Positions 36,170 to 44,690 of a stretch of 64,000 nucleotides of DNA are shown in pieces (the first letter of the stretch is position 1; each line of letters opens with the position of its first letter). The stretch spans positions 803,887 through 867,886 of the forward strand of contig CAXXFQ010000033.1 in the NCBI GenBank assembly GCA_963674475.2, in the 5' to 3' direction. The translations under genes and the position numbers were made by a program. The notes beneath the pieces were generated by a model. It searched no databases. It saw only the letters and a program-made list of their open reading frames with translations, and was not told where the DNA came from. Source of the stretch: CAXXFQ01 sp963674475 (lineage in GTDB: Bacteria; Planctomycetota; Planctomycetia; Pirellulales; Thermoguttaceae).

Positions 36170-36607
36170 CTATCTGGCCAACTCAAAGTTCTTCTCCATC
36201 GGCCCGGTTCCCGGCTCGACGACGAGTTTCAGTTCACTGTTCTTGTTGTATTTCTCGGGGATGTACTGGACCAATTGATCGGTGGAAGCGCCGGGGATGT
36301 CAACCTGCGCTTCGCCGACCTTCGCGACCGCCTCGATCAGCACGCGATACGTTCCGGGAGGCGCGCCGCCGCGCGTGTCGATTGTGTATTTCCCATCTTT
36401 GATGGTGCCGCCGACCGCCGGCGCCCGCGTGCCTTCGATCGCACGGAGCGTGATCTTGCCGAGAGGAATCGGCTTTCCCTGGAAAGTGACGGATCCGGAA
36501 ATGGGGATCATCTCCGGGCCGGTGTTACACCCGGGGATCCCGATGATCGCGATCACGACCAGCAGTTCTACCAGTGTAAAGCCCTTGCTTGTGCGGTTAA
36601 GTCTCAT
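36170..36607 (-). CDS. Chimeric small protein: prepilin leader/lipobox joined to a carboxypeptidase-regulatory-like domain
   Basis: 145 aa from ATG 36607 (GGAG five nt upstream; longer starts at 36616 and 36625 exist). Residues 1-24 read RTSKGFTLVELLVVIAIIGI, the DUF1559 prepilin leader. The very next residues PGCNTGPEMIPISGSVTFQG are the start of a typical planctomycete lipoprotein whose cysteine is normally acylated, followed by KPIPLGKITLRAIEGTRAPA .. TIDTRGGAPPGTYRVLIEAV, a carboxypeptidase-regulatory-like beta sandwich. IPGC fits a lipobox, so the fusion could be exported as a lipoprotein. It overlaps the regulator gene's end by 11 bp. The DUF1559 body that usually precedes this lipoprotein gene is missing, suggesting an in-frame deletion. 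Confidence 0.78.
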   Translation of the reverse strand: MRLNRTSKGFTLVELLVVIAIIGIPGCNTGPEMIPISGSVTFQGKPIPLGKITLRAIEGTRAPAVGGTIKDGKYTIDTRGGAPPGTYRVLIEAVAKVGEAQVDIPGASTDQLVQYIPEKYNKNSELKLVVEPGTGPMEKNFELAR

Positions 36608-37727
36608 TTTCTCCATCCTGTTCAATATGGACGGCTTCCTGGTCCGGGACGACCAACTCCACGTCCGCCAAAACGCAACGCGGAGCCGTCTGTTCCTCTT
36701 TCTTGCCGTGATTGAGTTGTCTTCGCAGTAATTGGCCGATAACGGCCCCCTGTTCTTGGAGCCCCAAGGTGGGTCGAATTACCGGAAATGCCGGTGACTC
36801 CTTGGGCGAGCGGAAGAAGTCGGCGGCGACGATCGTCACGTCCTGGTGTGGCGTCAGGCCGGCCGATGCAACCGCGTCGATTGCCGCTTCCGCCAGGACG
36901 GCCGTCCTGGCGAGAATTGCCGGCGGCGTGTCGAATCGACCGAGCACTCCGGTCAGTTCTTCCGCGATCACTTCCCGGTCGTGCGGCAGGCATCGCAGCG
37001 TCAGTGCGGAAAGCGGCAGTCCCGCCTCGGCCAGGGCTTCGCAAACGGCGTCGAATGCGACGTGATCTCCCGGGAGGAAACGCTGCCGCGCCAGATAGAT
37101 CACGTTGCGATGGCCCCGATCGATCAGATGGCCGGCGAGCAGGGCCCCCACTTTTCGTTGATCGCGGTCGACGAAGGGGATTCCGTCGACGGACGGATAG
37201 AGATGGCCGAGGACGACGCTGGGGAGTTCCGAGGCGGCAAACGCACGTTGCATCGTGAGCGTCGAATTCACGAGGACAAAGCCTTCCGGTTTCGGAAGGC
37301 GAAGAGCCGCCGAGATGATCTCTTGGATCGCGTCTTCTTCGTCGTTTCGAGAAACGGCGTCAAAAAGGAGTTTTGTTCCAGGAACGGCCGATTGAAGTCC
37401 CATGACCATGTCAGAGTCAAACAGGCCCTCCGACCGAATCGCCCGATCCGACATCAGGAAATGAATCGCTCCGAACCGTCGTTCGTCGGGGTTGTTGAAG
37501 CTGTCGGCGATGACGGCCCCTACCCTCTGGCGGCGTATTAGTACCCCCCGCTTAACGAGAAGCTGGAGTGCCTTGTTGACGTCCGTCGTGTCCACGCGGA
37601 GCATTCGCGCCGTATCGACGGTGCTCAGATAGCGGTCGCCAGGCGTGAGTTCACGAGTGCGGATATCCGCCTCGATTTGCTCCGCCAGGGCGACGATTTT
37701 TCCAACTTTCTTTCGTAAAGCGGCCAT
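36597..37727 (-). CDS. Transcriptional regulator: GntR-type DNA-binding domain with LacI-type sensor domain
   Basis: 376 aa from ATG 37727 (MAALRKKVGKIVALAEQ). The wHTH spans about residues 8-70: ELTPGDRYLSTVDTARMLRV and VNKALQLLVKRGVLIRRQR. The rest is a periplasmic-binding-protein-like sensor: AIHFLMSDRAIRS, LPSVVLGHLYPSVDGIPFVD, HLIDRGHRNVIYLARQRFLP, PAILARTAVLAEAAIDAV and DVTIVAADFF. Planctomycetes use such regulators to control sugar-linked genes. The chimeric prepilin/lipoprotein gene starts inside its 3' end, and the dockerin gene follows, so it probably controls these. Gene complete, no frame shift. Confidence 0.85.
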   Translation of the reverse strand: MAALRKKVGKIVALAEQIEADIRTRELTPGDRYLSTVDTARMLRVDTTDVNKALQLLVKRGVLIRRQRVGAVIADSFNNPDERRFGAIHFLMSDRAIRSEGLFDSDMVMGLQSAVPGTKLLFDAVSRNDEEDAIQEIISAALRLPKPEGFVLVNSTLTMQRAFAASELPSVVLGHLYPSVDGIPFVDRDQRKVGALLAGHLIDRGHRNVIYLARQRFLPGDHVAFDAVCEALAEAGLPLSALTLRCLPHDREVIAEELTGVLGRFDTPPAILARTAVLAEAAIDAVASAGLTPHQDVTIVAADFFRSPKESPAFPVIRPTLGLQEQGAVIGQLLRRQLNHGKKEEQTAPRCVLADVELVVPDQEAVHIEQDGENET

Positions 37728-38074
37728 AACGGTCCAAATTACCAGAAGACCGAGCGAATTGCAACGAATATTCGGCATGTGGGCAGAATTTTTCCGCCGG
37801 TCCCAAAGCTCGATAGTATCCCCTCAGGTAAAGGGTGGGGTTGCTGGCTTTACCCTTGCAAGTGGGGGTAGTTCATCAGGCGGGTGTTTTCGCCGTATGC
37901 CCTCGTCGGGTACACTGGTCACTCCATTGGCTCTGGAGATTTGGAGTAGGCCGGAAAAAACGACTGTTCCGGTTAACGGATTCACGACGATTAGCCGATC
38001 TTGGAGACGGGGTCTTGGATTTTGCCGTATTGAGACTGCCCGCCAAGAAAGACTACTCACCTCCCCGACCCGCC
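37728..38074. other. Intergenic region between divergent regulator and permease genes
   Basis: 347 bp. It includes GGTAAAGGGTGGGG .. CTTTACCC near 37825-37855, an inverted repeat that could form a hairpin with a 14-nt loop. Reading frames from 37835 into the permease gene are open but do not look like coding sequence. No other feature recognised. Confidence 0.4.
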
Positions 38075-39223
38075 ATGTTCCTCTTTGAACGCTATCTCAT
38101 CGCCGAACTGATGAAGGTCTTTCTGGCTGCGCTGGCCGGGTTGACGTTGATGACAACGCTCGGGATGGGGGTCAAGGAAGGGTTGAATCGAGGGTTGCCG
38201 CCGGAAGTCATTGCGGAGACGCTCCCGTACATGATGCCGGAGATGCTGGGAATCACGATTCCTATCGCATTTTTGCTTGCGGTCACGACGGTTTTTAATC
38301 GCATGGCCGGTGCCAATGAGATTACGGCGCTGAAGGCCGCCGGTATTAGCCCGGTCAAGGTGCTGATGCCGGTCCTTGTTATTGGGCTTATTCTCAGTGT
38401 CGTCACGACCTCGTTCTATGAGTTGGCCGCGACGTGGTGCCGTCCGAAGGTTCAGGAGGTTGTCACTCGGTCGATCGATCGAATCGCGTACGGCACGCTG
38501 AAGAAGAACCGTTCGTTCAAGTCCTCTCAATTCTCCATTGCCGTCAGTCATGTCGAGGGCCGGACCTTGGTTCGCCCCGCGATCACGATCCTTCCCAAGG
38601 GAGGCGGTCCTTCGATGACGTTTACCGCGGCGAAGGCCCGCCTTATTTCCGACCCCGAACGTGGCGGCCTTCTTATTCAGTGTGAGCAAGGGAAGCTCGA
38701 GGTGGAGGGGCGTCGATCCGTCGATTTCTACGACCCGGACCAGATGGAGCACTTTATTCCGTTCGAGCAGCAGGGTGAGAGGTGCCATCGGGATTGGCTT
38801 TCCAGTCCGGCCATTCCGATTCACGTCAAGCGGCTCAGGGGCGAAGCCGAGCGGCTTGCCGCCGACATTCGTCCCTTGGGTGAGGGCGATCCGGAGCGAG
38901 AGAAGTTGCAGTCGCGCCTGGAGTGGACGAATTGGAAGATCGATCGCCTTCGGACCGAACTCCAGCGTCGCTGGGCGAACGGGTTTAGCTGCCTGTGTTT
39001 CGCCTTCATTGGCGCACCGGTCGCCATGCGGTGGCGTTTCGATAGTTTTTTGGCCGGGTTTTTCGTCTGTTTTCTGCCGATTCTGGTTCTCTACTATCCC
39101 CTCCTGATGTTTCAGGAAGACCTGACGACCTCCGGCACGCTGCCTCCGGTGGCTTTCTGGATGGCCAATGTCGGCATCGTTATTCCCGGGTTCTGGCTAC
39201 TCCGCGGCGTGATTCGCTACTGA
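38075..39223 (+). CDS. LptF/LptG family permease (LPS export)
   Basis: 382 aa from MFLFERYLIAELMKVFLAAL at 38075; the frame is open upstream but only this start gives the family N-terminus. Six predicted helices: FLAALAGLTLMTTLGM, MLGITIPIAFLLAVTTVF, VLMPVLVIGLILSVVTTSFY, then after a large periplasmic beta-rich region, WANGFSCLCFAFIGAPVAM, FLAGFFVCFLPILVLYY and MANVGIVIPGFWLL. Motif ANEITALKAAGISP is the cytoplasmic coupling helix of YjgP/YjgQ proteins. LptF/LptG with LptB and LptC move LPS out of the inner membrane. The two paralogues are hard to tell apart from one sequence. It is followed by a PAP2 phosphatase gene. Confidence 0.88.
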   Translation: MFLFERYLIAELMKVFLAALAGLTLMTTLGMGVKEGLNRGLPPEVIAETLPYMMPEMLGITIPIAFLLAVTTVFNRMAGANEITALKAAGISPVKVLMPVLVIGLILSVVTTSFYELAATWCRPKVQEVVTRSIDRIAYGTLKKNRSFKSSQFSIAVSHVEGRTLVRPAITILPKGGGPSMTFTAAKARLISDPERGGLLIQCEQGKLEVEGRRSVDFYDPDQMEHFIPFEQQGERCHRDWLSSPAIPIHVKRLRGEAERLAADIRPLGEGDPEREKLQSRLEWTNWKIDRLRTELQRRWANGFSCLCFAFIGAPVAMRWRFDSFLAGFFVCFLPILVLYYPLLMFQEDLTTSGTLPPVAFWMANVGIVIPGFWLLRGVIRY

Positions 39224-39465
39224 GTCCCGGGAAAAGCGTCCATCTCGCGAACTCTCAATCAAATCCGCTCCGTCGGCCGTCCGATACTAAGGATTATCGG
39301 CCGAGTTTGCCTGATCGGAGTCTCTTTCGAGAAGCGGCGCTGCTTGTGTTTGTCGTGTGCCGCGATTCCGGCGGAATCGGCCGAAGTCGTAAGACGTAAT
39401 CAAAATCCATACGACGACGTCGCAAAGGTGTCGTGCAGTTGTGTCGCATCCAGGGGGGATTGCGC

Positions 39466-40263
39466 GTGCAATTGGAGTTTTTGCGTCCCGCGCGGAGGGT
39501 CCGCGCCGGGATATGGACGGGTCTGTGCAGGACCTCAAAACCGACCGTTTACGTTCCTCTGCTGCTAGGCTTCGCGGCGGCGATCGGCTTCCATTTGACG
39601 GAGGCGGATTTGGCTCTGTCGCGGTTGTTCTATGACGCGGATACGACGTCTTGGCCCTGTTTCAAGATGGAGCCGTTTCGTTCCCTTTACTGCTTCGGCT
39701 GCCTCCCCAGCCTGGCGATCGGAATCGGCGGGCTCGTGGTTGCCCTCTTCGGGAACCTCTGGCAACCGACCCGGCCGTTTCGCAAGGAAGGCCTGTATTT
39801 GGCCGTCCTTCTGATTCTCGGCCCCGGCATTCTAGTCAATGCCGTCCTGAAACCCAACTGGGGCCGCCCCAGACCGATCCAGGTCGCCGATTTCGGCGGC
39901 GATCGCGATTTCGTCGCCGTCGGCCTCATGGGGCCATGCAATGACAGCAAATCCTTCCCCAGCGGCCACGCCGCCATGGGCTTCTTCCTGATGGCCCCCG
40001 GCTTCGTCCTCCTCCGCAGAAACCGCCGCGCCGCCCACGCATTCTTTGCCCTGGGCCTGCTCTACGGCGGACTCATGAGTGTCACCCGGGTCGCTCAAGG
40101 CGGCCATTTTCCCAGTGATGTGATCGCCTCCGGGCTGATCGTCTACTTTACCGGACTGATACTCTATTTTGCGATGGGGTTCCATCGGGATGTTGTCGTA
40201 AACACCGCGGGGACGGATGTCGAGCCCGTTCCGGTGCAACCGAACCGCAGACGGGCCGCGTAG
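39466..40263 (+). CDS. PAP2-superfamily membrane phosphatase
   Basis: 265 aa from GTG 39466, chosen for the AGGGGGG site 7 nt upstream; a GTG at 39433 is the longer alternative. Several membrane helices (VPLLLGFAAAIGFHL, LAIGIGGLVVALFG, LYLAVLLILGPGILV, FALGLLYGGLMSVTRV, LIVYFTGLILYFAMG). The three phosphatase motifs are KPNWGRPRP (KxxxxxxRP), SFPSGHAAM (PSGH) and TRVAQGGHFPSD, where the usual SR is TR. Next to the LPS permease it may be a lipid A 1-phosphatase or undecaprenyl-pyrophosphate phosphatase; which one cannot be settled here. Confidence 0.83.
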   Translation: MQLEFLRPARRVRAGIWTGLCRTSKPTVYVPLLLGFAAAIGFHLTEADLALSRLFYDADTTSWPCFKMEPFRSLYCFGCLPSLAIGIGGLVVALFGNLWQPTRPFRKEGLYLAVLLILGPGILVNAVLKPNWGRPRPIQVADFGGDRDFVAVGLMGPCNDSKSFPSGHAAMGFFLMAPGFVLLRRNRRAAHAFFALGLLYGGLMSVTRVAQGGHFPSDVIASGLIVYFTGLILYFAMGFHRDVVVNTAGTDVEPVPVQPNRRRAA

Positions 40264-40546
40264 GAGAGGCCACGCCCCGCCGGATGGCCGACCCAGAGCC
40301 TCCGGCGATGGGCGTGGTCACGTAGGCGAGTCTCTCCGAGACTCGCATTCTAACCGTTCCATATGTTGGCGGTTTGGAACTCCTGTTGTGGGGCGGCCTC
40401 CCGCCCGCTCCACCCCCGCGACCGAAGGTCTTCCAATTCCCCCGGGCGCGATCGGGTCAGGAGACCCGACCGCAACAGCGTGACCCCTAGGAAGTGAGAA
40501 GCGAACAAAGACGCCGTGGACCGCGCGAGCGTTCATCCCTCATCCT
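40264..40546. repeat. Intergenic region with inverted-repeat unit and perfect hairpin
   Basis: No gene supported. A 24-bp unit at 40295-40318 (starts AGAGCCTCCGG, ends GGGCGTGGT) recurs exactly in reverse complement at 43464-43487 on the other side of the propeller gene. At 40326-40346 a perfect hairpin has stem GCGAGTCTC / GAGACTCGC and loop TCC; a shorter version, CGTCTCggaGAGACG, is at 43595-43609. The hairpin may end transcription of the PAP2 gene or of the minus-strand gene. Confidence 0.55.
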
Positions 40547-43177
40547 TCATCCTTCCCAAAACGCCATCTCACGCAACTTGCTCGAAACCGTTCCCCTCCG
40601 CCCCCCCCTGCCCTGCAACGCTTTCACCTCCCTTAACCACGCCGCCTCGGCGAGGGCGGCCAGGTCAGTGTCGGAAAGGCCGCGCCGAGTGGGAGAATCA
40701 GGCAACGCGGCGAGGGCGGCGTCGGAGATCGCGGCGCGGTGGGGACCGTAGGGGGTTGGGGTAGAATCGGAGGCGGGATCTTGCGACATCTCCAGTGCAG
40801 CGGCGGACACCCACGCTTGCCAATTTGCGCGAACGATGTCCAAATCCGCGCTGCCGACAAACCCGTCGCCGCTGGGGTCACCGTCGATAAGGCTGCCGGC
40901 GGGGACGGCTTGGCCCCAGTTAGCGCGGACGATGTCGAGGTCGGCGCTATCAACTTGTCCGTCGCCGTTGAGGTCACCTGGAACCGATTCGCGGATCTTC
41001 ACGACGAAGCCGTCGCGGATACCGTCAAGCGACGTATCCCAGTCGCCGGATATCCAGCCGCTGGAAAAGGTCCCTCCCGCCACATAGACGTTCCCCGAGC
41101 CGTTCGTGGCGATGTCTGCGGCGCCGTCGGAATCCGCGCCGCCGAAGTAGGAACTCCAATGGTGGGAACCGGCGGGGGAGAGTTTGACGATGAACCCGTC
41201 GTAGGGTCCTCCAAGTGATGTATCCCAGCCGCCGGATATCCAACCGCCGGAACTGGTCTCGCCCGCCACATAGATGTTCTCCGAGGCGTCCGTGGCGACG
41301 CCTCGGGCGCCGTCGAGGTTGGCTCCGCCGAGGTAGGAACTCCAAAGATGGGAACCGGCGGGGGAGAGTTTGACGACGAACCCGTCGTCGGAGCCGTCAA
41401 GCGAGGTGTCCCAGCCCCCGGATACCCAGCCGCTGGATTTGGTAACCCCCGCAAGGCAGACGTTCCCCGAGGTGTCAGTGGTGACGCCGTAGACGCATTC
41501 GTAATCCGCGCCGCCGAGGTAAGAACTCCAAAGGTGGGAACCGGCGGGGGAGAGTTTGACGACAAACCCGTCGTAGGGCCCTCCAAGCGATGTGTCCCAG
41601 CCGCCGGATACCCAACCGCTGGAATAGGTTTCTCCCGCCACATAGACGTTCCCCGAGGCGTCCGTCGCGACGCCATCGGCGAGTTCGGCGCGCTCGATAC
41701 TCGCGCCGCCGAGGTAGCTGCTCCAAAGGTGGGAGCCGGTGGGAGAGAGTTTGACGACAAAACCGTCGCCGCGTCCGTCAAGCGATGTGTCCCAGCCGTC
41801 GGATACCCAGCCGTTGGAGTAGGTCTCTCCCGTCACATAGACGTTCCCCGTTGCGTCCGTGGCGACGCTCTCGGCGATGTCGGTACTCGTGCCGCCGAGG
41901 TAGGAACTCCAAAGGTGGGAGCCATCGGGGGAGAGTTTGGCGATGAACCCGTCGTCGGACCCTCCATGTATTGCGTCCCAGCCGCCGGATACCCAGCCGC
42001 TGGAATAGGTCAGTCCCGCCACGTAGATGTTCCCCGAGGCGTCCGTCGCGACGCCGTCGGCCCGGTCGTAGCTCTCGCCGCCGAGATAGGTGCTCCAAAG
42101 GTGGGAACCGGTGGGGGATAGCTTGACGACGAATCCGTCCTGGATCCCCCCACGCGAGATGTCCCAGCCGCCGGATATCCAGCCGCTGGAATCGGTCTTT
42201 CCAGCCACATAGACGTTCCCCGAGGCGTCCGTGGCGACGCCGTTCGCGTAGTCGTCACGGGTGCCGCCAAGGTAGGTGCCCCAGTCGACTTCCGGATCAA
42301 TCACCAGTTCGACACTCGGGTCGTAGTTGCCGGTGACGGTGAAGGTGTAGGTATCAGTATCGACGAGCGTGAATTCGCCGGCGACTTCGACTTGCTCGCC
42401 GCCGATCGTCTGGTAGATGTACAGTCCCTCGTCGACGATCTCTCCCAATACCGTCTCGATCTCCAGGCTTCCATCCTCGCGAACGGAAAGTCCCTCAATG
42501 TCGTCGTAACGCAGTTGGATTTCCGAGTAATTCGCTCCCGGGGCGACGTGGAATTCATACTTCATCTCGCCGTGACGGCTGAACGTGTGCAGGTCGATGC
42601 CGGCGTAGAGGTCGTCGTAGATGATCGTTTTGTAGGTCGCCACGCCGTCGACCCAGTCCTCCTGCGGCCCGAGGTGGTAGTTGAAGACCGTCTCGGCCTG
42701 GTCGGCGCCGGTGGGGACGGTCGGTTGGGCGCCGTCGAAGTTGAGGGAGAAGTGGGTCGAGGTGGTTTCGTAGAAGTCTTCTTCCGTGGGATCGGGAAGG
42801 CCTAGTTCCGGGGAGAGGGGGACAGGCACGGTCTGTGCTGCGCACTCTTCGGGCAAACTGAACCAATCCCCTTCGATCGCCGCTGGGTCGACCCCGTCCT
42901 TCAGCTCGCGCCTTGAGAGGCCAAATTCAATCGACTCTCCCGTGAAATAAATCTGCGTTCCGCCTTTGTTGTAGCCGAAGTAGGCGTCTTCATTCTGCCA
43001 CTGCCCGGCGTTTTCCGCGAACAGAGCATCCTGGGCGTGAAATACCTCGACGGCCTGGTTGGAGGCGTCGTCCAGCCCGCCCACGCTGAGCATTCGCCGG
43101 TCTTCGAGCGGCTCGAAGCGGAGGCGGTGGGAGCGGTTTTCGGTGAGTGGGGAGTGATTGAGGAAAGAGACTGTCAT
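40547..43177 (-). CDS. Large secreted SBBP-type beta-propeller protein with LEPR-xLL-like leader and dockerin-type repeats
   Basis: 876 aa from ATG 43177 (AAAGG upstream). RLRFEPLEDRRML near residues 19-31 is the planctomycete LEPR-xLL-type leader of giant surface proteins. Residues to about 295 form a beta domain (ENAGQWQNEDAYFGYNKGGT, FNYHLGPQEDWVDGVATY). Next come seven tandem SBBP repeats of 62 residues (WSSYLGG .. GVATDASGNVYVAG .. GWDTSL .. DGFVVKLSPAGSHL), matching a full seven-blade propeller. Two dockerin-like loops follow (GDLNGDGQVDSADLDIVRAN and GDPSGDGFVGSADLDIVRAN). The C-terminus is rich in A, L, T and R and ends without PEP-CTERM or hydrophobic anchor. Probably surface-exposed; function unknown. 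Confidence 0.85.
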   Translation of the reverse strand: MTVSFLNHSPLTENRSHRLRFEPLEDRRMLSVGGLDDASNQAVEVFHAQDALFAENAGQWQNEDAYFGYNKGGTQIYFTGESIEFGLSRRELKDGVDPAAIEGDWFSLPEECAAQTVPVPLSPELGLPDPTEEDFYETTSTHFSLNFDGAQPTVPTGADQAETVFNYHLGPQEDWVDGVATYKTIIYDDLYAGIDLHTFSRHGEMKYEFHVAPGANYSEIQLRYDDIEGLSVREDGSLEIETVLGEIVDEGLYIYQTIGGEQVEVAGEFTLVDTDTYTFTVTGNYDPSVELVIDPEVDWGTYLGGTRDDYANGVATDASGNVYVAGKTDSSGWISGGWDISRGGIQDGFVVKLSPTGSHLWSTYLGGESYDRADGVATDASGNIYVAGLTYSSGWVSGGWDAIHGGSDDGFIAKLSPDGSHLWSSYLGGTSTDIAESVATDATGNVYVTGETYSNGWVSDGWDTSLDGRGDGFVVKLSPTGSHLWSSYLGGASIERAELADGVATDASGNVYVAGETYSSGWVSGGWDTSLGGPYDGFVVKLSPAGSHLWSSYLGGADYECVYGVTTDTSGNVCLAGVTKSSGWVSGGWDTSLDGSDDGFVVKLSPAGSHLWSSYLGGANLDGARGVATDASENIYVAGETSSGGWISGGWDTSLGGPYDGFIVKLSPAGSHHWSSYFGGADSDGAADIATNGSGNVYVAGGTFSSGWISGDWDTSLDGIRDGFVVKIRESVPGDLNGDGQVDSADLDIVRANWGQAVPAGSLIDGDPSGDGFVGSADLDIVRANWQAWVSAAALEMSQDPASDSTPTPYGPHRAAISDAALAALPDSPTRRGLSDTDLAALAEAAWLREVKALQGRGGRRGTVSSKLREMAFWEG
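40999..42290 (-). repeat. Seven tandem 186-bp coding repeats (SBBP blades)
   Basis: Within the propeller gene, units of about 186 bp are highly similar in DNA (for example, ACCGGCGGGGGAGAGTTTGA recurs in several units). One unit, around 41690, carries a 9-bp insertion giving three extra residues. Such near-identity makes unequal recombination or misassembly of copy number possible. Confidence 0.8.
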
Positions 43178-43612
43178 CGAGCGAACCTTTCTGAAACGGG
43201 AGTGATCGAACCTGCCGAGCTGGCCCGGGGCGTCAGTTCTGATCGTGACCATTTTCCTAAGTCTAACGGGCCGGTGCAGAAATTGCAAGATGGAGAGAAA
43301 GAAAGGCGAGGCCGGGGGATTCCGGGTTTGCGTATAAGAGACGCGGTTGGCCGTGATTCATCCTCGCGGTGGCATGATCCCCCCGCTGGAATTTCCGACG
43401 GCGATCTTCCGATCCATTGGAGCACGGCACGAATCGGGGGGCCGGACGATGCACATGTAATTCACCACGCCCATCGCCGGAGGCTCTCACGACGTGCCAC
43501 CGCCTTTCGAGATTGGATGTGTTTTACGATTCTCCATTCCAATCCACAATCCACCCGAATTGCGGAGGTTCCTCGTTCTTCGACACACATCGCCCGTCTC
43601 GGAGAGACGCGG
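43178..43612. other. 435-bp intergenic region between MBL and propeller genes
   Basis: Holds the inverted 24-bp unit (43464-43487) and short hairpin (43595-43609) paired with those at 40295-40346. Open frames on both strands have no family similarity. The upstream half presumably carries the propeller gene promoter, but no convincing -35/-10 pair was found. Confidence 0.4.
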
Positions 43613-44650
43613 CTACGAAGCCTCATACAGAAACCCGCCTGCAGGGGCTCCGTCGGCGCCTAGCTCCGTAACGTCGCCCGGCAAATTTACGATCCTCACC
43701 CTTCCCAGCGTCAGCAGATGCTCGATCCGCGCCCCGATGTCGTGGACGGCGACCGTTTCATAATAGCCCTGCCAGCGGGGATACAATTCGGCGGCGGCCG
43801 AGGCGATGGTTAGGGGGGCGGCGGCCTTCTCGAATAACTCGGCGACGCGTTCGGTGCGGCGGTTCTGGGCGGCTAGGATTTGTTCGATGCGATGGGGGAG
43901 GTCCGGGATCGGCTGTTCGTGTCCGCCCAGGCCGCGGCGGAGGTCCTCCCGGTTTGCGACGCGGCGGAGCGAGGCGTGGTAGTTGCCGATTCCCAGGAAG
44001 GGACGCACGGTTTGAGGCCACTGTTGGGGGACGGTTCTGCCGAGGATGTGATCGCCGGTGAGGAGCAGATCCCCGACGGCGAAGCAGAGGTGGCCGGAGG
44101 AGTGGCCCGGGGTGTGGAGACATTCGATTCCGTCGATCCTGTCGCCGTCATTCAGGTCGAGCGAAACGTCCACGCGTGTCCGAGACAGCCGCGGCAGGAC
44201 GTGCTCGCGCAGGAGCGTCCGAGCGTGCTCCGGCTCTACCCCTGCCTCGACGAGGAACCGGGCCGTACGAAAATGGGCCAGTGCGACTTCCTCCTCCGGG
44301 TGTGTCAGGCGGGGGCGATCGAGCGGATGGATTCCCACCTCCGCCTTGGTGAGTCGAAGAAGCTCCGGAAGCCCGCCGATGTGGTCGATATGGGCGTGGG
44401 TGATCAGGATGCGGCGGATGTCGGGTAGCGTGAACGATTCGCCGAATTCGGTCCGAACCGTATTCAGACCGTCGAAGATGTCGCGGAGGGAGTCCTCGAC
44501 CGTTCCGCCGGTGTCGATCAGCGTGGGCGTCTCGCCGCCGAGGATCAAATAGGCCCGCCCGGTCAGATCGGACATCACTCTTGCGGGGATGCTATAGACG
44601 CGAACGTTTCCGGCCGTTTTGAATTGTTGTACTTCGGGGATTTTAAGCAT
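43613..44650 (-). CDS. MBL-fold metallo-hydrolase (glyoxalase II/beta-lactamase-like)
   Basis: 345 aa from MLKIPEVQQF at 44650; a longer open frame upstream overlaps the O-antigen ligase gene and is not real. Motifs: LILGGETPTLIDTGG, ILITHAHIDHIGGLPELL (HxHxDH), LHTPGHSSGHLCF (third metal histidine), and LLLTGDHILGRTVPQQW (bridging aspartate). C-terminal helical part RIEQILAAQNRRTERVAELF is a winged-helix-like end seen in LACTB2-type proteins. Cytoplasmic, no signal peptide. Possible substrates are thioesters or nucleic acid ends; not resolvable here. The gap to the next gene is 40 bp. Confidence 0.88.
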   Translation of the reverse strand: MLKIPEVQQFKTAGNVRVYSIPARVMSDLTGRAYLILGGETPTLIDTGGTVEDSLRDIFDGLNTVRTEFGESFTLPDIRRILITHAHIDHIGGLPELLRLTKAEVGIHPLDRPRLTHPEEEVALAHFRTARFLVEAGVEPEHARTLLREHVLPRLSRTRVDVSLDLNDGDRIDGIECLHTPGHSSGHLCFAVGDLLLTGDHILGRTVPQQWPQTVRPFLGIGNYHASLRRVANREDLRRGLGGHEQPIPDLPHRIEQILAAQNRRTERVAELFEKAAAPLTIASAAAELYPRWQGYYETVAVHDIGARIEHLLTLGRVRIVNLPGDVTELGADGAPAGGFLYEAS

Positions 44651-44690
44651 GTGAATCGGCGAGACATGGCGCGACAAAGGGGGCCGTGCG

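Noticed and set aside
36170..36607. Considered as an ordinary DUF1559 protein
   Set aside because: Only the leader matches; body and length belong to the carboxypeptidase-regulatory-like lipoprotein family.
39224..39432. Candidate short gene between the permease and PAP2 genes
   Set aside because: No start signal, no family match, and the frames are shared with the PAP2 upstream region.
40999..42290. Tandem repeats considered as a CRISPR array
   Set aside because: Units of 186 bp are coding, in frame, with no spacer pattern.
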